Source: Ketobacter alkanivorans
Lineage (GTDB): Bacteria > Pseudomonadota > Gammaproteobacteria > Pseudomonadales > Ketobacteraceae
Assembly: GCF_002863865.1 (NCBI RefSeq)
Contig: NZ_CP022684.1
Coordinates: forward strand, 2,323,501-2,387,500
DNA: 64,000 nucleotides
Reading direction: 5' to 3'
Both the position numbers and the translations under genes were made by a program. The first letter of the stretch is position 1; the number at the start of each line of letters is the position of its first letter. Positions 58,567 through 64,000 of this stretch are shown here, piece after piece. A model generated the notes under the pieces. That model saw only the letters and a list, made by a program, of their open reading frames with translations. It was not told the origin of the DNA and did not search any database.

Positions 58567-61206
58567 ATGGTTAAGAAAGCAAAAAAGTCGCCCGCCGCCG
58601 CAGAGCCAACATCTGACGCGGAAACGACCAACCCGGACACCAGCAAGAAAGCCAAAAGCTCCATCAAATCCGGTCTTCTCGCCATCATGCTGCCCGCCAT
58701 CGCGGGATCCGCCCTGGCAGTAGCCATCTGCGGCGCACTGCTGTTGTTCCTGGTGATACAGCCAAGTGCCAATCAGCAAATGTCCCTCTTCGGGGAAGCA
58801 CAAGCCAAACAATACCTGAATGAACTGGTTCAGCTTGGCCGCAGCTATCAGGCTTCTGTACAGCAGGTAGCCAATAGTGCCCTGGTAAAAGACGCCATAC
58901 TGGCCGACAACAGCGCCATAGAGCGCCGCCAGCAGCAACTAATGGAACTGTTCCCCGCAGCCAGTAACATTCACCTGTTCAAAAAGGGCAAGGCCGCAAA
59001 AGACCCAGACAGCGTCCCTCCCATCAGTTTTCCCCAATTGGACATGGTGGCCAAAGCCGAGAAAAAGAATAACGCTGCACCGGAAATCCATCAGCACGAC
59101 AAGAAATCCTATCTGACCATAGTCAAAGCAATCCGCGAGCAGGACAAAACCCTGGGCACCCTGCTGGTGAGTTTTGAGCTCAGCGCTTTGCGCAAAAACA
59201 TGTCCGGGCTGGATCCCAGCCTGGGTTATGTTGAAGTTATCCAGACCTTCTCCAACCAGCCTGTGGTGATGTACAGCAGCGGCAATGCACAGCACAAAAC
59301 GGGGAACGGCTACGAAGCCAAGGGTGACATCCCACACTGGAGCGCCCGCTTCTATCCCGCCGCCGACACCAACGTTATCGCCAACAACAGCGCCATGGTG
59401 TGGGTGCTCGTGGGGCTGTCCGTGATTCTGGTATTGGGATTTTCCAGCGCCAGTTATTTCATGCTCAATCGCGCACTGCAAACCAACGCCATGGCGATGG
59501 CCGCTTTCTTCCAATCCCAACTCATGCGCGAAAAAACCAGCAAGCCCTTCACCCTGGGGATTTTCGCATCGCTGGCCCAAACCCTGTCCCGCCTGTTCGA
59601 CGAATACGAAGTCAAACAGGCCAAGGTGCTGGCCAAAGCCAAGGCTGGAACCAAGTCGGCCGACGACAAGCCCATGCCTGACTTTGACCCCACCTACCGC
59701 AACAACGATGTGCTGGATCTGGATCTGGACAATGACGACGATGACCTGCTGAGTGCCGCAGCGGATATTGACGACAACCCGCTGGAACTGGATCAGATGG
59801 AAATAGCAGAGCCCGAACTGGCCAGCATAGACATCAAGGTATCTCCGCTGATTTTCAGAGCCTACGACATCCGCGGCATCGTCGGCGACACCATCGACCG
59901 TGACGTTGCCTATGCACTGGGTGCTGCCATCGGCAGCGAGGCCAAAGAGTGCGGGCAAGATGCCGTCATCGTGGCCCGTGATGGCCGTCACTCCAGCAGC
60001 GAGTTAGCCGAATCCCTGGCGGAAGGCCTCCAATCCACCGGCTGCGATGTCATCGATATCGGCATGGTGCCCACTCCCATCCTGTATTACGCCACCAAAA
60101 CCCAGCGCACCCAGAGCGGCGTCATGGTCACTGGCAGCCACAACCCGGCGGACTACAACGGATTCAAAATCGTCATAAACGATGAAACTCTCTCCAAAGA
60201 GCGCATTCAAGGCCTGCGTAAACGGCTGGACGACGGCAAACTGGTCAAAGGACAGGGGCGTTACGAAGCGATCGACATCGCCCCAGAATACCTCGAGCGC
60301 ATCTGCAGCGACGTCGTATTAGCCAAGCCCATGCGCATTGTGGTGGATACGGGCAATGGCGTGGCCGGCCCCCTCACCTGCCAATTGCTGGAATCACTGG
60401 GTTGCATGGTGACGCCACTTTACACCGACGTGGATGGGGATTTCCCTAACCACCACCCGGACCCCAGCGTCCCGGAGAACCTGGAAGACCTGATCCGCAC
60501 CGTTCAGGCCGAAGGCGCTGAACTGGGACTTGCCCTGGACGGCGACGGCGATCGCCTGGGCCTGGTGACCGCCAGTGGCAAAATCATCTGGCCTGACCGC
60601 ATGCTGATGCTGTACGCCCGCGACCTGTTGGCCCGCAACCCGGGGGCCGACGTGCTCTACGACGTAAAATGTACCCGTGATGTCGCCGAACTGGTGAGCA
60701 ACCTCGGCGGCCGCGCCATCATGTGCGCCACCGGCCACTCCCTCATGAAAGCCAAGATGAAAGAAACCGGAGCCGTGGTGGGAGGTGAACTCTCAGGCCA
60801 TATCTTCTTTAACGACCGCTGGTATGGCTTTGACGATGCCCTCTACAGCGCCGCCCGGTTACTGGAAATCCTCTCCATGGAGCCGTTCGAAGCGGAACAA
60901 GTATTCGAGGAATTCCCGGAAAAAGTCAGCACGCCCGAGCTTCACATCAAGGTTTCCGAGTCCACCAAGTTCAAAATAATGGAAAAACTGGAATCTCAGG
61001 GCAATTTTGCGGGCGGGAATCTGGTCAAAGTCGATGGAGTCAGGGTAGACTTCCCTGATAGCTGGGGGCTAATCCGCGCATCCAACACCACTCCGGTACT
61101 GGTTGCCCGCTTTGAGGGCGATACCGAAGCCGCGCTGGAAAACGTAAAATCCGTGTTTCGCGAGCAATTATTGGCCGTTGAACCCAGCCTGAACATCTCT
61201 TTCTAG
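58567..61206 (+). CDS. algC: Phosphomannomutase/phosphoglucomutase with membrane-anchored N-terminal sensor-like extension
   Basis: An 879-residue protein. Residues 1-425 are an extension: TM helix at about 38-62, a region outside the membrane (63-275), a second TM helix at 276-300 and an acidic linker (LDLDNDDDDLLS). The enzyme starts near residue 427 (IFRAYDIRGIVG). Catalytic Ser524 is in TGSHNPADYNGFK, the Mg loop is LDGDGDRLGLV (Asp658) and the sugar loop GGELSGHIFF. It interconverts mannose or glucose 6- and 1-phosphates for LPS and exopolysaccharide. Pseudomonas AlgC is about 460 residues, so nearly half of this protein is extra. Confidence 0.93.
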   Translation: MVKKAKKSPAAAEPTSDAETTNPDTSKKAKSSIKSGLLAIMLPAIAGSALAVAICGALLLFLVIQPSANQQMSLFGEAQAKQYLNELVQLGRSYQASVQQVANSALVKDAILADNSAIERRQQQLMELFPAASNIHLFKKGKAAKDPDSVPPISFPQLDMVAKAEKKNNAAPEIHQHDKKSYLTIVKAIREQDKTLGTLLVSFELSALRKNMSGLDPSLGYVEVIQTFSNQPVVMYSSGNAQHKTGNGYEAKGDIPHWSARFYPAADTNVIANNSAMVWVLVGLSVILVLGFSSASYFMLNRALQTNAMAMAAFFQSQLMREKTSKPFTLGIFASLAQTLSRLFDEYEVKQAKVLAKAKAGTKSADDKPMPDFDPTYRNNDVLDLDLDNDDDDLLSAAADIDDNPLELDQMEIAEPELASIDIKVSPLIFRAYDIRGIVGDTIDRDVAYALGAAIGSEAKECGQDAVIVARDGRHSSSELAESLAEGLQSTGCDVIDIGMVPTPILYYATKTQRTQSGVMVTGSHNPADYNGFKIVINDETLSKERIQGLRKRLDDGKLVKGQGRYEAIDIAPEYLERICSDVVLAKPMRIVVDTGNGVAGPLTCQLLESLGCMVTPLYTDVDGDFPNHHPDPSVPENLEDLIRTVQAEGAELGLALDGDGDRLGLVTASGKIIWPDRMLMLYARDLLARNPGADVLYDVKCTRDVAELVSNLGGRAIMCATGHSLMKAKMKETGAVVGGELSGHIFFNDRWYGFDDALYSAARLLEILSMEPFEAEQVFEEFPEKVSTPELHIKVSESTKFKIMEKLESQGNFAGGNLVKVDGVRVDFPDSWGLIRASNTTPVLVARFEGDTEAALENVKSVFREQLLAVEPSLNISF

Positions 61207-62168
<962 letters not shown>

Positions 62169-62169
<1 letters not shown>

Positions 62170-62765
62170 TGGCCATCAGCGAACGTAAAGCGTCCCGTAA
62201 AGAACAGATCCTGCAGGCTCTGGCCCACATGCTGGAAGCCAGCCCCGGTGGCCGCATCACCACAGCGGCCCTGGCCAAAGAAGTCGGGGTTTCGGAAGCT
62301 GCCCTGTATCGCCACTTTCCCAGCAAAGCCAAGATGTTTGAAGGGCTGATCGAATTCATCGAAACCTCCCTGTTTTCCCGCATCACCCTGATTCTGAAAG
62401 AAGAGCCCGACAGCACCCAGCAGTGTGGACAGATTCTGCATCTGCTGCTGGCGTTCTCCGAAAAAAACCCCGGCATCACCCGCATCCTCACCGGCGATGC
62501 CATCACCGGTGAGACCGATCGCCTGCGCCAACGCGTCGTGCAATTATTCGATCGCATCGAAACCCAGTTAAAACAGATCCTGCGAGAAGCGGAGCTCAAA
62601 GAAGGCAAGCGCACCCAGTTAACAGCGGTGCAAAGCGCCAACCTGATGCTGTCGGCTGCGGAAGGTCGTATCTGTCAGTATGTGCGCTCCGGGTTTACCC
62701 GATCGCCGATTGAGAGTTGGGATGATCAATGGAAGCTGCTGTCGCTGAGTCTGTTCCGCGCCTGA
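62169..62765 (+). CDS. slmA: Nucleoid occlusion factor SlmA (TetR-type)
   Basis: A 198-residue TetR-fold DNA-binding protein. It starts RKASRKEQILQALAHML, with the HTH TTAALAKEVGVSEAALYRHF and the SlmA-specific FPSKAKMFEGLIEFIETSLF. It binds chromosomal sites and FtsZ to block septa over the nucleoid. Overlap with argB (ATGA-like junction TGATGG) means coexpression. Confidence 0.95.
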
Positions 62766-62769
62766 AAAC

Positions 62770-63399
62770 CTAGCGCCCTTCAAGGGCCTTTTGTTTCTGA
62801 TCCTGCAAGTACTTAAGACGATCAATGTCCTCTTGATACGCCTTACGGATTACCAGTTTTTCCTGTTCTTTTTCTTCTATGGACTCTTCGGCCTGTTGGA
62901 TCTGACGCGCAAAGCTATCCATTTTTTCCACCAGAAAATCCGGCACAGCCTGCCCTGCGCGCTCTTTTTCAGCAGCCTGCGACTGCGCCTGATTGTATTC
63001 GCCTTTTAGCTTCAGAATATTCCCCTTGGTGACACTGATGTACACCTCAAGGGCTTCGAGCTTGCGATCCCGCGCCCGCTCGGCGTCTTTTGGGCTGCTG
63101 AAGATGGAAAGCAGCTTTTTGTCACGTCGTGCCTGCTCGGCCTGCTGATGTTGACTGCGCTGCTCCACCTCCAATGCATCCAATTCCTCCGCTGTTAATG
63201 CCCGGGGCACCACCTTCACCACCAACCCGCGCTCGTTCAATACCTCATAACCCTTGTGCACTACATTGGGGGGTAAAGTCTGGGTGATCACCTTGTGACC
63301 TTCATCATTTTCATAACGATAGAAACTGATCGCCGCAACACTGTGACTGAACAGCACAGCAATCAGCAAAAGAATCAGGTTTTGCGGTTTTGACAACAC
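62770..63399 (-). CDS. DUF4124-type exported protein with coiled coil
   Basis: About 209 residues from a GTG at 63399, which gives a clean signal peptide (LILLLIAVLFSHSVAA); a TTG at 63417 would add six residues and has no ribosome site, whereas GGAG stands before the GTG. Residues 24-65 resemble DUF4124 (FYRYENDEGHKVITQTLPP). The rest is charged, mostly helical and likely coiled coil (QIQQAEESIEEKEQEKLVI). The role is unknown, in the envelope. It converges on slmA with a 4-base gap. Confidence 0.78.
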   Translation of the reverse strand: MLSKPQNLILLLIAVLFSHSVAAISFYRYENDEGHKVITQTLPPNVVHKGYEVLNERGLVVKVVPRALTAEELDALEVEQRSQHQQAEQARRDKKLLSIFSSPKDAERARDRKLEALEVYISVTKGNILKLKGEYNQAQSQAAEKERAGQAVPDFLVEKMDSFARQIQQAEESIEEKEQEKLVIRKAYQEDIDRLKYLQDQKQKALEGR

Positions 63400-63417
63400 G
63401 TTCTCGTCTATCTCCAA

Positions 63418-63892
63418 CGTTTACTGGCTATATGAATACTGACTATAAGATTACTAAACTAAGTGTACATTTAGCGGCGCTGAATCCCGCAAACCGCCGT
63501 ATTCCACTCACTGTGACCACTCAGATCCCGTTTTATTACACTGTAAACCAAATCAAACGCATTACAACGCTCTCACAACCCCACATCGCCCCGAATCAAA
63601 GACTTACCCTATTCATTCTAGACGCTGGTTTGCGCTCCATGACAATTCAAGCGCAATTATGGTTGTCATCCTAGCACCTGCTCACTGAACCGCAGCTTAA
63701 CCCGTGCTTAACGGCAGGCAGTGCATGGCCTGGCCCAGCGTGTGGATTACCATTGTAGCTGTCACCGAAACCTAATTATCTTATAGTTGTATTGTAGATG
63801 CCTGTGGCCTGTATTTTTTGTGAACAGTGTCTATATTCAATGATGGCAGGATTCTAATTACAACGCCGCTGGCAACATTAGAGGTATTCCCT
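63418..63892. other. Long intergenic stretch before a response regulator
   Basis: 475 bases with no supported gene. A plus-strand frame of 94 codons (63390-63674) lacks a ribosome site and a family pattern. The last 120 bases are AT-rich and likely hold the promoter of the regulator at 63893; a weak TTGTAT/TGTATT pair with 17-base spacing lies near 63787-63815. No convincing RNA gene was found. Confidence 0.5.
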
Positions 63893-64000
63893 ATGCAGCA
63901 CCCATTCAATATTCTGTGTGTAGACGATGATCTAGGATTTCGGCGCTATTTAAGCAAGTCGCTGGACAGTAGCTTCGACGTAAAATTCTACGCTCTGGGT
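63893..64000 (+). CDS. Response regulator receiver domain, N-terminal part (cut by window edge)
   Basis: The first 36 codons of a regulator: MQHPFNILCVDDDLGFRRYL, with the acidic pair Asp11-Asp12 that binds Mg in receiver domains. GAGG precedes the ATG. The phospho-acceptor and output domain are outside the window. Confidence 0.8.
   Translation, partial: MQHPFNILCVDDDLGFRRYLSKSLDSSFDVKFYALG

Noticed and set aside
58939-59991. 350-codon minus-strand frame opposite the algC front half
   Set aside because: Antisense shadow of a coding region with biased codon use; no recognisable domain or start signal.
63390-63674. 94-codon plus-strand frame in the gap before the last regulator
   Set aside because: No ribosome site, no family pattern, and it overlaps the start of the DUF4124 gene on the other strand.

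Overview
The window reads as chromosomal DNA of a gammaproteobacterium, probably a marine or hydrocarbon-associated relative of Pseudomonas (Pseudomonadales/Oceanospirillales type). The evidence is housekeeping blocks that, from memory, match Pseudomonas order: aldehyde dehydrogenase / Tat protein / GMC oxidoreductase / coaD / Allochromatium-type ferredoxin / ggt / mutM, and rpmG-rpmB ... radC-coaBC-algC-argB. slmA and an LpxL-type acyltransferase also fit a Gram-negative gammaproteobacterium. No rRNA, tRNA, CRISPR array, transposase or phage gene was seen.

Positions 1-23.6 kb are an accessory-looking region, almost all on the minus strand and visibly more AT-rich than the rest. It holds the N-terminus of a TetR regulator, two large lipoproteins (one RCC1-like, one alpha/beta hydrolase), a MalT-like LuxR regulator, a JmjC-type cupin and a chemoreceptor. 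Next comes an envelope-transport locus (9.9-20.1 kb): a large lipoprotein that looks like a lipid-binding TULIP/BPI protein, two MMPL-type RND exporters (one fused to a LolA-like periplasmic lipid carrier), a DUF1302 outer-membrane protein and a MarR regulator. Near-identical palindromes lie in front of the MarR gene and the RND-LolA gene. An alpha/beta hydrolase, a Crp/Fnr regulator and a dipeptidase lipoprotein follow.

Positions 23.9-44.3 kb are richer in GC and mostly core genes: oxidation of alcohols and aldehydes (ALDH, Tat protein, GMC), lipid A acylation, NUDIX, a GGDEF-EAL protein, coaD, ferredoxin, gamma-glutamyltransferase, an RND drug-efflux adaptor and pump, a chimeric zinc-ribbon/TM2/pilin protein, mutM and a hydantoinase A-like protein. 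A 37-codon beta-barrel-like tail sits between the last two.

Positions 44.4-51.6 kb hold a compact five-gene signalling operon: REC-PAS, HDOD, REC with a degenerate HD-GYP, CHASE-like histidine kinase, REC with an intact HD-GYP. A convergent EAL-HDOD gene follows. None of the operon's regulators has a DNA-binding domain, so output probably runs through c-di-GMP and protein contacts.

Positions 51.7-64 kb carry rpmB-rpmG, a GMC oxidoreductase translationally coupled to a fused Baeyer-Villiger monooxygenase/esterase-like protein, then radC, coaBC, a membrane-anchored AlgC, argB, slmA, a DUF4124 protein and the start of another response regulator. dut, which lies between coaBC and algC in Pseudomonas, is absent there. 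The strongest candidates for undescribed biology are the MarR-linked RND/LolA/TULIP locus, the signalling operon, the monooxygenase-hydrolase fusion and the TM2-pilin chimera.
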